From positions 186,001-250,000 of the forward strand of contig JANQPX010000069.1 of assembly GCA_028285265.1 (NCBI GenBank): a stretch of 64,000 nt of DNA, given 5' to 3'. The translations under genes were made by a program, and so were the position numbers. The DNA is from Geminicoccaceae bacterium (GTDB taxonomy: Bacteria; Pseudomonadota; Alphaproteobacteria; Geminicoccales; Geminicoccaceae). This document shows positions 8,726 through 18,036 of the stretch, one piece after another. The notes under the pieces were generated by a model that saw nothing but the letters and a program-made list of their open reading frames with translations, ran no database searches and was not told the origin of the DNA. Numbering within the stretch: the first letter of the stretch is position 1; every line of letters begins with the position of its first letter.

Positions 8726-9469
8726 ATGAGCTTTGACTGCCGGAGTGATCGTGATCTGAAGCCAGTTGGCATTCTTGTCATTGATGATGAGAGGAGTGTG
8801 CGCGAACTTCTCCCTCTTCAACTTAAAGAGCTGGATTGTGTTGTTGACGTCGCCCTTAATGGTACGCTTGGCGAACAACTCATGCGCTCGAATGTCTATG
8901 ACCTGGTCATTCTCGATTTGATGTTGCCTGACATTGACGGTTTGGAACTCTGCCGTCGCATGCGGGCTCGCATGGATCTGACCCCGCTTCTGATTCTGTC
9001 AGCGAAATCGAGTGAACATGACCGTGTTTTGGGCTTGGAAATGGGGGCGGATGACTATCTCTCAAAGCCCTACAGTGCGATCGAATTGCTTGCTAGGGTC
9101 AAGGCGCTATTACGAAGAGCAAATAAGCTAACAAAAAGCAGAATAGATTCCGCCAGTGAATGCGTGCATGTTGGAAGTCTAGCGATCGACGTTGGCAAAC
9201 GTGCTGTAAAGATCGACGGTCGTTCGGTCGAACTTACTGTGAGGGAGTTTGACCTGCTAACACAATTGGCTAAATATCCAGGGCGTGTCTACACCAGGTC
9301 TCAATTACTCGATTTGGTATGGGGGCACGACAACGGTAGCTTCGAGCATACCGTGAGCTGTCACATTAATCGGCTTCGGCGCAAGATAGAGCGAAATCAG
9401 AGCAGTCCAGAACTGATCCTGACTGTCTGGGGGATTGGGTATAAGCTGAACGAACACCAAGCTCCGTAG
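8726..9469 (+). CDS. OmpR-type response regulator without adjacent kinase
   Basis: A two-component transcription regulator. The receiver domain (about residues 15-128) shows ILVIDDE, the phosphoacceptor Asp in DLVILDLMLPDIDG, the Ser in LILSAKSS and the Lys in YLSKPYSAIEL. The winged-helix DNA-binding domain follows (LTVREFDLLTQLAKYPGRV, QLLDLVWG, VSCHINRLRRKIE, VWGIGYKL). The start is uncertain between ATG 8726 and an upstream GTG at 8702; neither has a good ribosome site. No histidine kinase gene is next to it: the stretch behind it is gene-poor. It is thus an orphan regulator, or its kinase gene has decayed. Confidence 0.85.
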   Translation: MSFDCRSDRDLKPVGILVIDDERSVRELLPLQLKELDCVVDVALNGTLGEQLMRSNVYDLVILDLMLPDIDGLELCRRMRARMDLTPLLILSAKSSEHDRVLGLEMGADDYLSKPYSAIELLARVKALLRRANKLTKSRIDSASECVHVGSLAIDVGKRAVKIDGRSVELTVREFDLLTQLAKYPGRVYTRSQLLDLVWGHDNGSFEHTVSCHINRLRRKIERNQSSPELILTVWGIGYKLNEHQAP

Positions 9470-10140
9470 ACGGTTATCGTTTCTCGTGAGGCAGAAGATG
9501 GCGATGATCGTTTGGCGATTAGGGACAGCTTCTCGCAAGAGCTGATCGGTATGTTTCGACCTGACAATCGCCGTTCGGGCATCTGACATTGAGAGAAGGG
9601 ATGGCACGAACCTCAAATACAGATTGAGGAGTGCGTTATCCTATTGGCCTTCAAAAGAAATCCGCTTCCGTCGAGTTCATGGACAAATGCGGCGATTGTC
9701 CCCGGTGTCTGAAGTTGATAGCTCGATGGGGCGTCATCGCGCGTTATCATTGGCGACGAGTTTCTCGTAGTTGGCTTGGAGAGGCTTTGCGAATATCGCT
9801 AAGATATGGCCCGAATGGCAGGGACGGCCAAAGCGACCCCTCTTTCCTCCCTATTTGTCACGGTCAGTTGCCTATTTGCCGACGATCCCGTCGATTGGAG
9901 ACGGTCAATCTTTAGGGCATGTTCCGCTAAGTTATTGATCCTTCTCGCCATGTCTTCAGGGAATGACCCTATAGGACCTAGATCGGTCATACGTGCGGAC
10001 GTCGAACCAAGGTCAAAAGATACATGGAGGTGTGCACCCCTTAGGCCGGATGTTCAACGGTGCTGCTCTCAATACAACGAGGGATAAAGCCACATGGATT
10101 GCTGATCAGCGATCATTGACGCGGAGTAGCAGCGCTTCAG
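9470..10140. other. Gene-poor stretch, possible decayed DNA
   Basis: About 670 bases with only overlapping short frames on both strands (for example 9631-9915 and 9806-10087 rightwards). None has a domain or a ribosome site. A rightward frame without a start, about 9472-9588, reads a fairly normal acidic sequence ending in a TGA and could be the tail of a lost gene. Confidence 0.35.
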
Positions 10141-10443
10141 CTAGTCTACCTTATAAAATGTGAGCGGCTTGGTGTTTGCTCTACCCAACAGCCTTTTAGC
10201 TTCCAAGTCGAGTTGAACAGTCTTCATCCACCAGCCGGCCTTTTCGCCATCCGGGAACAGATCTTCTGGAAGATGCGGGAGAAGCTTCACCTTGGCTTCC
10301 TTGGCGGATATGCCAGGTTGTCCTTTGGGCATAACCTTAAGGATTGCCTGGCGCATGGCTGTGTATTTCGCTTTATTCACCCGTGACGTGCGACCTGGCG
10401 TGTTAACGTTCTCAACCTCGATTTTTTCATCAACTTTAGACAT
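10141..10443 (-). CDS. DUF6958-like small protein
   Basis: About 100 residues from the ATG at 10443. The sequence fits a small cytoplasmic family of unknown role seen in many proteobacteria: KIEVENVNTPGRTSRVNKAKY, then AMRQAILKVMP, and LPHLPEDLFPDGEKAGWWMK near the C-terminus, ending in TKPLTFYKVD. The Trp-Trp pair and the LEAKRLLGR helix suggest a small winged-helix-like fold, but that is inference. Starting at the ATG 10515 would add 24 residues that do not belong to the family. It stands alone, flanked by gene-poor DNA. Confidence 0.65.
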   Translation of the reverse strand: MSKVDEKIEVENVNTPGRTSRVNKAKYTAMRQAILKVMPKGQPGISAKEAKVKLLPHLPEDLFPDGEKAGWWMKTVQLDLEAKRLLGRANTKPLTFYKVD

Positions 10444-11262
10444 GGATGGATCCAGAGAAGGGCATTCCGTCGAAGCAAAAACCAATCGATCTTTTGTAAA
10501 TTGATCGCGGCACATTGAAAATCGATAATATGCCGATGATCTTCCCCAAAAGGACGATCTGACGAGTTAAACGATAGGTGCTGTTTCAAAGTGGGCACAG
10601 GGCAAGTGATGAGCTCGGATCGATGCCCCCATGAAATAGGGGGCGACCATGCGACCTGTGATGAAGTCGCCGTTGCTCCGCCGCGGTGTTTATCGGAATG
10701 ATGGTTCTCTTTATTCCGAGGATACTGTTTTGCCACGGTTCGAATCGGTTCACGGAAGCTGCCGAAGCCTTGAAACGGGATGTGCGTTGCTTTGATGACC
10801 AAGCCGGGGATGGTCATAACTCAAGTGGCAAAAGCGGCGTGAATCTCGTCCTGGGCCGGATCCCAAGAGGCGGGGACGGGTAGGGAACCGGACCCTTAGA
10901 GAACCACAAATGATTGTAGCATCTGTCGGTCCCAAAGAGTCACAGCGTGAGAGGCATTTTTGCGTTCTCTCAATGAATTCCGATCCAGACACGCTTGTTC
11001 AGCAAGACGGCTGGTAGGGTCCGTTTCAGAAGCACATGATTGCAGCAACAGGAAAAAGCGTTCTCAGGCCTTCATGAGGAGGTGAGCTGGCAGCGGGCGT
11101 ATGAAGTGGTTCGGACTGATCAGCATCACGCTACAGGCTGAACTCTCAGATGTACATATTCCGAAAAACCATTTAAAAAACAGGACAAATTGATGCTAAA
11201 TGACGCTTTCGCGTAGGTTCTCGATTGCTGAAGAGGGGGCCGCAAGTAGTTGAGGGCACGCC
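10444..11262. other. Gene-poor stretch before the acyltransferase
   Basis: About 800 bases without a supportable gene. Leftward frames at 10377-10817 and 10750-10992 have poor composition and no motif. The last 60 bases carry GA-rich runs, including the GAGGG at 11253-11257 that may serve the acyltransferase gene. Confidence 0.4.
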
Positions 11263-13143
11263 ATTCTTCGGTCAGACATTCAGGCACTTCGTGGTCTAGC
11301 CGTCCTTCTTGTTGTCATCTATCACGCGGACATCCTTCCGATTCCTGCGGGATTTCTTGGTGTCGATATCTTTTTCGTCATCTCCGGTTATCTGATAACC
11401 GGCCTGATTGTCAGATCTGACTTCCGGCTCTCCGACTTTTACTGGCGTCGCATGAAGCGATTGCTTCCCGCCGCTTATACGGTTTTTCTTATCACAGCGA
11501 TCCTAGCTGAGATGATTTTGACACAAGCGGATCAGTCTGCATTTGCGAACCAACTTTTGGGCGCCCTAACGTTCACCGGCAATTTCGCGCTTCTCGGACA
11601 GAGCGGCTATTTCGACGGAGAGGCAGCAGCAAAGCCCTTACTCCACGTTTGGTCACTCGCCATCGAAGAGCAGTACTATCTGGTTCTCCCGCCATTACTG
11701 CTTTTGATCCCCAAGCGGCAATGGCGCCTGACGATTGTCATGCTGGCCATAGCGAGCTTTGTCGCCTGTATCTTGATCGCGCACAGGAAGCCAGACATTG
11801 CATTCTACATTCTCCCAACTCGCCTTTGGGAGCTGGCAATCGGGTCGATCGGGGTCATCCTCTTGCAGAATACGAAGATCCCGGATTGGCTCTATTGGCC
11901 GGCGTTGCTTAGCTTAATTGTCATTCCATTTTTTCCGTCGACACTTCCGCATCCTGGATTGGACGCATGTGTCGTCTGCGTAGCGACATTGATTGTCATT
12001 CTTGCGAAACGGTCAACTCTTGACCGATCAGGTCTCAACTTTGTTGGCGACATATCCTATTCGCTCTATCTCGTGCATTGGCCGATTTTGGCCTTTGCTA
12101 CCAATATTTGGTTGAATGACGTTCCATTCGCCGTCCGCATTGCTTGTGTGTTACTAACTTTTATTTGTAGTTTCTTCTTGTACCGATATATCGAGAATCC
12201 AATAAGACGGTCCCCTGTAGGTCCGAGTCGGACCCTTATCGCAACGACTGTTGCTGTCACGGTGCTTATTGCGGTGCTTCCCTATGTCGGCAAACCCCAT
12301 GAGGTGGACTTTGCCCACCTCATGCGTCCAAATGTTGGCTTCGCTACAGTGTGTGATGCGAAACGAGTGCAATATCAACCGAGAGCCGAGTGTCGGAATA
12401 GCAGCGAACCCAAGATCATGGTGTGGGGCGATTCGTACGCGATGCACCTTGTCGCTGGTCTTGCCGAGACGTTTGAGGACTCCCTTGTGCAGGCTACGCG
12501 AAGCGCCTGTGGACCCGTTCTTGATGTTGCACCGATCGAACGAGATCCGTCGTCCCGAAATCGCTATCGCAATGCCAGGGAATGTATCGAGTTTAACCGA
12601 TCTGTTCTTGCCCATCTTGAGAGCAATCCTGAAATCGAGACAGTCCTCCTCTCAGGTAAGTTTTCGCTTTACCTCGACAATCCGCGTTTCACTAATCTCC
12701 GTTCGGACGATGGAATTGTCGATCCATCTGTCGCGTCGGCGACGGATGCATTGAAGGCTACCGTTGCTCGGCTTCGATCCATCGGTAAGAACGTGGCTAT
12801 CATTTCACCGCCGCCCCAAGCTGACTTTAATGTTGGACATTGCCTTGAGCGAGAAGCCACCGGGAAGGTTTTGGCCCAGACCTGTGTCATTCCAGCGAAT
12901 ATGCATGAGACCAATAGTGAGGAGCTTGCTGAACTCTTTAGCCGTGTGCCGGTCGATGTCATCGCACTCGATGAGCTTCTGTGTGACGCTGTCGCGTGCT
13001 CGACGACGCTAGAAGGCGTGCCGCTCTATAGGGATGAAGGCCATCTAACTTACCTCGGCTCTAAGGCCCTCGCGCAGCGTCTTGAGGTCGCGGGTAAACT
13101 GGCCCAGTTCACGCCAACGAGAGAGGGGTTATTCGCGCGGTGA
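11263..13143 (+). CDS. OafA/YrhL-type acyltransferase with C-terminal SGNH domain, unusual start
   Basis: An integral-membrane O-acyltransferase that would acetylate a surface polysaccharide. The reading frame is open from 11254 and its N-terminus is the conserved acyltransferase-3 signature (SDIQALRGLAVLLVVIYHA, then GFLGVDIFFVISGYLI), so the catalytic His lies before the first ATG at 11452. No ATG, GTG or TTG is in frame upstream. An ATT at 11263 sits six bases after GAGGG and would give MLRSDIQ…, 626 residues, the normal size. About ten membrane helices follow, then a periplasmic SGNH hydrolase-like domain with GDSYAMH and DEGHLTYLG as blocks I and V. Either a rare ATT start or a 5' truncation that makes this a pseudogene. 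Confidence 0.75.
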   Translation: MLRSDIQALRGLAVLLVVIYHADILPIPAGFLGVDIFFVISGYLITGLIVRSDFRLSDFYWRRMKRLLPAAYTVFLITAILAEMILTQADQSAFANQLLGALTFTGNFALLGQSGYFDGEAAAKPLLHVWSLAIEEQYYLVLPPLLLLIPKRQWRLTIVMLAIASFVACILIAHRKPDIAFYILPTRLWELAIGSIGVILLQNTKIPDWLYWPALLSLIVIPFFPSTLPHPGLDACVVCVATLIVILAKRSTLDRSGLNFVGDISYSLYLVHWPILAFATNIWLNDVPFAVRIACVLLTFICSFFLYRYIENPIRRSPVGPSRTLIATTVAVTVLIAVLPYVGKPHEVDFAHLMRPNVGFATVCDAKRVQYQPRAECRNSSEPKIMVWGDSYAMHLVAGLAETFEDSLVQATRSACGPVLDVAPIERDPSSRNRYRNARECIEFNRSVLAHLESNPEIETVLLSGKFSLYLDNPRFTNLRSDDGIVDPSVASATDALKATVARLRSIGKNVAIISPPPQADFNVGHCLEREATGKVLAQTCVIPANMHETNSEELAELFSRVPVDVIALDELLCDAVACSTTLEGVPLYRDEGHLTYLGSKALAQRLEVAGKLAQFTPTREGLFAR

Positions 13144-13561
13144 GCAGGCGGGCATTGGTTTTCTCCTGATTGGGTGAGTGAACACCCGCAGCATGCCTAA
13201 TCCAGCAGAAGCCGATGATAAGGAACGGCATTCAGGCCTTGGCCATAGTGGCAATGAAGAGGCTTTAGTTGTGATTTGCGTCAGCGCCACCACTCAGTCA
13301 TGTCGCCAGCTGCTGGATTTACGACTGCCTGATTGAAGGGGGGCGACTTTGGCTTGAACCTCTCAGAAAGGAAGAAGTCTGATGGGTAGCTGCACTTAGG
13401 TGGATGCGCTTGGTTGGTTCATTCAACGCATCGTCACTGCCCAAAAACCAAGATGACGTGACGACAGCTTGGTTGAGTCAAGCCGTCGTCCGAACTTGTG
13501 ACGCAGATATTGGGTAACAAAACCGTCGATCCAAGTAGACTCCACGCGCGTTATTCTTTCG
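13144..13561. other. Intergenic stretch, nothing recognised
   Basis: About 420 bases between the acyltransferase and the broken rraA-like gene. One leftward frame runs through 13423-13656 and overlaps the end of that gene in another phase, with no recognisable motif. Confidence 0.4.
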
Positions 13562-14258
13562 TCACGTCGCGAACTCGGCATGGCTTTCAGAGGTTGCGGG
13601 GTAAAGACCAAAGATTTGCCGCCCCGCAATAACCTGTTCCTCGACGAAGTCTTCATAGGCCGTCATCTCGAAGGCCTCTTCCGCGATTTCACCTGCGAGA
13701 TGCGCTGGTACACAAACGACGCCATCACCGTCGCCGACCATGATGTCGCCTGGGAAAACCGGTGCATCACCGCTGCCGATTGGCACATTGATGTCCATAG
13801 CATGATTGATGGTGAGATTTGTCGGTGCTGATGGACGATGATGGAAAACGGGAAAGCTGAGTTTGGCGATTCCGGGTGCGTCACGGAAACTGCCATCGGT
13901 CACGACCCCAGCTGCGCCGTGGGTCATCATTCGCTTAATCAACATGCTACCTGCTGAAGTGGCACGTGCATCCTTGCGGCTGTCATAGATCATGACATGG
14001 CCTGGGGAGATCTCCTGAACAGCTTTTCGCTGAGGATGCTCCCAATCCTCAATAACGCCTATCGGGCTTAAGTCTTCACGCGCAGGAATAGCGAAGTGTA
14101 TAGGCTTCACCGACCATACGTGGAGCATTGGGGTTACTGAGCCCAACGTGCTGTATGAATTGATTGCGTAGCCCTCTTTTGAAAAGACAGGTCGTGAGCG
14201 TGGCGACACTTATCTGCTTGAGCTTGTCTCGGTGGTCGTCGGTTAAACGATCGGACAT
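13562..14258 (-). pseudogene. RraA-like/4-hydroxy-4-methyl-2-oxoglutarate aldolase family gene with a frameshift
   Basis: Two overlapping leftward frames together make one RraA-family protein of about 232 residues. The first (14258 to about 14090) reads SDRLTDDHRDKLKQISVATL through GEAYTLRY, then stops. The second continues with IPAREDLSPIGVIEDW and runs to the end, with GHVMIYDSR, GSMLIKRMMTHGAAGVVTDG, RDAPGIAKLSFPVF and the family GDIMVGDGDGVVCVP. The break is near 14087-14090, where a TATATT expected from the family reads TATT, i.e. two bases appear lost. Family members act as aldolases/decarboxylases on oxo-acids or as RNase E regulators. GGAG lies ahead of the ATG. Either a recent pseudogene or a sequence error. 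Confidence 0.7.
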
Positions 14259-14980
14259 CGGTGGGAGTCTCCAGGTTGCTGCTCATGAACAAGATCGAAT
14301 CTGGCAAGCCTCAAGGTAGTCTTTTGAACGATCGATCTCGGCCATATCAGGTAATACATCGACCAAAAGGTCTTGTTGATGTCGATCTTGAATTGGCGTC
14401 ATGACGATCGGTGATGAACAGATCGGCTGCATAGGCTCCATCCCTGAATGGCAACAGCCGCTTTGGATTTAGCGCCGGGTAAGGTTCCACGAGCGTTGCG
14501 ATGACATGCTTGTCAACCCTGGCGATGTAAGCTGCTAGATGCCAGCCCTTCGGTCGATCATCGATTGCCTCAGCATTTGATACCGATGAACGTGCCGCTG
14601 GCGTCAACGCTGACCTACCAAACGAGGTACAGACGAATTGGTCATAGATGCCGGTTGCGTTCGGAGGGCAGGTGGGTTTTGCTGTTGCGCGACGGTCGAT
14701 ATTGTTCAGTGCGCTGTCCAGTCTTCACGAGCTGGTCCTCGGTCGACAAGGCAAGCGCCGTGTTTCCGCCCAGCTGGATGACAATCCCTACATCAGAAAG
14801 CAATGCTCCCGAGGCAGCATTCGGCAGGAGATGCAAGCGGGCTCATTGAGACAAGTTTTCGTAATGCACCGACAATCGGATGGCCAAATCAGGTTGCGGC
14901 AATAAGATCGGATGCAGGAGCTAGGACGTCTTGCTGTCGTGGTGCAGGTGTTGAACGGTCTCTTCTCAGGAGGACAGACT
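14259..14980. other. Gene-poor stretch before the acetyltransferase
   Basis: About 720 bases with short competing frames (leftward 14347-14607 and 14642-14836 among them), none with a domain I know. The composition resembles coding DNA in places, so gene remnants are possible. The last part holds AGGAGGA at 14968-14974, the ribosome site of the next gene. Confidence 0.35.
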
Positions 14981-15526
14981 TTGGCTCTAAGCGAACGCCA
15001 AAAGATGGAGACGGGGCAGTGGTATTGCTGTCTTGACCCAGAGCTTGAGTCATTGCGAATGCGCGCAAGAGAAGCCGTGCATGAACACAACACTACGCCG
15101 CCAGGGCGCCGCGGTTCAGTCGGGCCGGCTTTGCTCGAGCTCTTTGGAGAAACCGCCGGTGATTTGATGATCGAAGCTCCCTTTCATTGTGCTTATGGCT
15201 TCAACATCGAGCTTGGAACAGGAGTCTATCTCAACGCTGGTTGTGTAATCCTTGACACGGCTAGCGTTCGTATCGGCTCCCAAACAATGCTGGGTCCGCA
15301 TGTCCAGATCTACTGTGCCGAACATCACCGAGATCCAGGCAAGAGGAAACATGGATTGGAAATTGCACGGCCTGTCGATATTGGTCAAAATGTCTGGATT
15401 GGCGGTGGTGCGATTATCCTTGGCGGCGTTTGTGTCGGTGATAACTCGATCATCGGGGCTGGATCGATCGTAACCCGAGATGTTGCGGCATCAACGATCG
15501 TGAAGGGCAATCCAGCTTGCTCGTAA
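14981..15526 (+). CDS. Maltose/nodulation-type O-acetyltransferase (left-handed beta-helix)
   Basis: A 181-residue acetyl-CoA-dependent transferase of the Maa/NodL/LacA type. I start it at TTG 14981 because a strong AGGAGGA lies six bases upstream and LALSERQKMETGQWYCCLDPEL is the family N-terminus; longer versions from 14912 add unrelated residues. The maltose-transferase N-terminal helices (about 1-60) are followed by hexapeptide repeats: IELGTGVYLNAGCVILDTA, IGSQTMLGPHVQIYCAEHHRDP with the catalytic His, VDIGQNVWIGGGAIILGGV and IGAGSIVTRDVAASTIVKGNPA. It ends soon after the GNPA motif, a little short at the C-terminus. Acceptor sugar unknown. Confidence 0.82.
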   Translation: MALSERQKMETGQWYCCLDPELESLRMRAREAVHEHNTTPPGRRGSVGPALLELFGETAGDLMIEAPFHCAYGFNIELGTGVYLNAGCVILDTASVRIGSQTMLGPHVQIYCAEHHRDPGKRKHGLEIARPVDIGQNVWIGGGAIILGGVCVGDNSIIGAGSIVTRDVAASTIVKGNPACS

Positions 15527-15600
15527 TCTGGTCAACACCATAGCCTCGTTGGCACACGAGACTGTATCAAGGTGTGTTCTGATGCGGAGTACACGCCAGC

Positions 15601-17685
15601 TCAGTGTGTGCCGTTAATGTCCTGCTCCCAGCCAATTGCTTGGCGCATGAAACTGAATCCAAGCGCTATAAAGGCAGCACGTTCACGATTGTCTTTGCCG
15701 TAGCCATGGCCGCCGGCGGCAGGCTCGTAGAAATGAGCTTCGTAGCCCATGGCTTGTAGCTTGGCTGCCATCTTTCTTGCATGGCCTGGATGAACGCGAT
15801 CGTCGCGCCTGGTCGTGGCAAGTAGAATGGGAGGATATCGCTGATCTGGCATTGCGGTGTGGTAGGCGGAATAGTGTTGTAGAAATGACCAGTCCTCGTC
15901 CACGTCTGGATCACCATATTCGGCAACCCAACTGGCACCCGCGAGTAGCTTGGTGTAACGGCGCATGTCGACCAGTGGGATGGTGCAGAAAAGCGCACCA
16001 AATCGCTCAGGATATCGGGTTAGCATGTTGGTGATGAGGATGCCACCATTGGAGCCGCCTTCGGCTGCAATCCGATCGGGAACAGTCACGCCACGTTTGA
16101 CTAGGTCAGCTGCGACGGCCGCGAAATCATCATGTGAGCGTGGTTTGTTTTCGCGTCGGCCTGCATCGTGCCAGGCGGTACCAAATTCTCCCCCACCACG
16201 AATGTTGGCGACCACGCCGACGCCGCCACGTTCTAGCCATATTTTGCCGAACGCCCCGCGATAGCTTGGAAGAATTGGATGTCCAAAACCGCCGTATGCT
16301 GTCATGTGAACGGGCGGATTGTCCTTTGCCTTCGCTGGCCCTGTCTGAATATAGGGAATGCGCTCGCCATCGACAGACACTGCCTCATGTCGGGTGGCGA
16401 CGAGGCCAGATGAATCGAAGATTGTCGGTGCTTTTTTGAGAACGACTGGTGCCTTGCCTGGCTCCATTAAGGAGAAGCTAGGTGGGGACAACGGCGTTTC
16501 CACGGAACCGATCAAGTCGCCATTGGAATCGTCACCGTGGTCATCGAATTGCCAGACATTGGCGACCCCTATATTGGGAAGATCGGTCTGGACACTTCGA
16601 CGCCATTCGGTCTGATCGGGGGTCCAATACTCATAGACAGATACGAGATCGTCGAGAATGGCCACAACGAGCCGTCGGCCACACCAGTAAAAACCACTCA
16701 GAGACCGACGCTCGCCTGCCTCGAAGAGGATCTGAAAATTGCGACAACCTTTCAGGAATGACGAAAAACTTATGCCAAGCAATGTATCGGCCTGATAAGT
16801 CTTATCACCTACAGTCCAAGCCTGACGCGGTCTTACGGCTAGCCAGCCACGCTCCGTGTCAAACCAGGCATCCGTTGGTAGATCGATTGCTATATTGGGG
16901 CCATGGCGGTCGCCGAGGTGCCAGCGCGTGTTGAAAAAATCTAGCTTTTCGGCGTACCAGACTTGCTCTTCATTCGTGGTTCGATCGACATCTGCCCACG
17001 CCGCCATATGGCTGGGGGCGGTCTCGAAAAGGTTGGGCGCACTCTCAATGGGCTTGCCACGCTGCCAGAGTCTAACCGTGCGACTGTATCCCGACGATGT
17101 CACCTTATCATCCCCACCATAGGCACTTGAGAGCAAGAGATGATCGCGATCCAGCCAGTCGACTCCGCCTTTCGCTTCAGGAAGGAAAAAGCCTCCTTCC
17201 ACCATGCAGCGATTGAGGACGTCGAACTCGCGTAGCACGACAGCGTCGCTACCACCGCGAGACAATCGGAGAATCGCGCGATCATGCTCGGGCGGTAGCG
17301 TGACGGCACCAGCCCAGATCCAGTCTTCGTCTTCGGCCTCAGCTAGCGCATCGAGATCGAGCAGCACGTCCCAGTCTGTATGCGCACTTCGGTAGCTCTC
17401 CATCGTTGTGCGGCGAAACAGCCCGCGCGGATGATCAGCATCGGTCCATAGATTATACAGCAGGCCTCCTCGACGGTTCACATAGGGTATCCTGTCAGGC
17501 CTATCAAAAATTTCGGTGAGTAATGCTTGATCAGCGTCAAAGGTTGTGCCGCCGAACCGTGCCAACGTCGATTTGTGTTGTCTTGCGACCCAATCGAGAG
17601 CGTCTTCACCCTCGACATCTTCGAGCCAAAGGTAAGGGTCGTCGTCTGGAGCAACGAGTGTAGGGCGAAAATCAATACTACCCAT
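15601..17685 (-). CDS. Prolyl oligopeptidase family serine peptidase (S9A)
   Basis: A 694-residue cytoplasmic peptidase that would cut short peptides after proline or related residues. The N-terminus has the family DDPYLWLEDVEGEDALDWV, a beta-propeller covers roughly residues 70-410, and the alpha/beta-hydrolase domain follows. Catalytic residues visible are the Ser in AAEGGSNGGILIT (near residue 545), the Asp in TTRRDDRVHPGHA and the His in AAGGHGYGKDN. The NIRGGGEFG oxyanion segment is present. Length is usual for the family and there is no signal peptide. It stands alone, converging on the acetyltransferase gene. Confidence 0.9.
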   Translation of the reverse strand: MGSIDFRPTLVAPDDDPYLWLEDVEGEDALDWVARQHKSTLARFGGTTFDADQALLTEIFDRPDRIPYVNRRGGLLYNLWTDADHPRGLFRRTTMESYRSAHTDWDVLLDLDALAEAEDEDWIWAGAVTLPPEHDRAILRLSRGGSDAVVLREFDVLNRCMVEGGFFLPEAKGGVDWLDRDHLLLSSAYGGDDKVTSSGYSRTVRLWQRGKPIESAPNLFETAPSHMAAWADVDRTTNEEQVWYAEKLDFFNTRWHLGDRHGPNIAIDLPTDAWFDTERGWLAVRPRQAWTVGDKTYQADTLLGISFSSFLKGCRNFQILFEAGERRSLSGFYWCGRRLVVAILDDLVSVYEYWTPDQTEWRRSVQTDLPNIGVANVWQFDDHGDDSNGDLIGSVETPLSPPSFSLMEPGKAPVVLKKAPTIFDSSGLVATRHEAVSVDGERIPYIQTGPAKAKDNPPVHMTAYGGFGHPILPSYRGAFGKIWLERGGVGVVANIRGGGEFGTAWHDAGRRENKPRSHDDFAAVAADLVKRGVTVPDRIAAEGGSNGGILITNMLTRYPERFGALFCTIPLVDMRRYTKLLAGASWVAEYGDPDVDEDWSFLQHYSAYHTAMPDQRYPPILLATTRRDDRVHPGHARKMAAKLQAMGYEAHFYEPAAGGHGYGKDNRERAAFIALGFSFMRQAIGWEQDINGTH

Positions 17686-18036
17686 GGGCCTTTAATTCCC
17701 TTCGCATCTGGCAAACGATAGGAGATTGCCAGATTTTTCTTCTAGTACGCCAGCATCAGAAAGCGCTGTCGGTCTGAGAACAAGCTGTTGTGCGGATATT
17801 CGATAGACTGAAGCTCGTCATGATGTTGCATTGGGAGCGAGGGAGCACAAAAGACGATGCCAATGTATCTCGTTCGTGAACTGTAACGTGTCTTTGAGCA
17901 TAAAGATTTACGAATAATCACTTTTGGTGGAGGGCTGAACTGCTTTGGGCAGTTTGCCGAAAACGAGCCTCAACATCCAAGGTAAAACCCGTATGGCTCC
18001 CTCCCGATAGATCAAAAAAGAAAAAGGCAGCGATTC
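17686..18036. other. Intergenic stretch between two leftward genes
   Basis: About 350 bases upstream of the peptidase gene and downstream of the AraC gene. It should contain the peptidase promoter; I cannot name a -35/-10 pair with confidence. No repeat or RNA gene seen. Confidence 0.35.

Noticed and set aside
9631-10087. Two overlapping rightward frames of 93-94 codons after the response regulator
   Set aside because: They overlap in different phases, have no ribosome site or domain and read like random translation.
14347-14836. Leftward frames before the acetyltransferase
   Set aside because: Short, no start signal, no family resemblance; could at most be relics.
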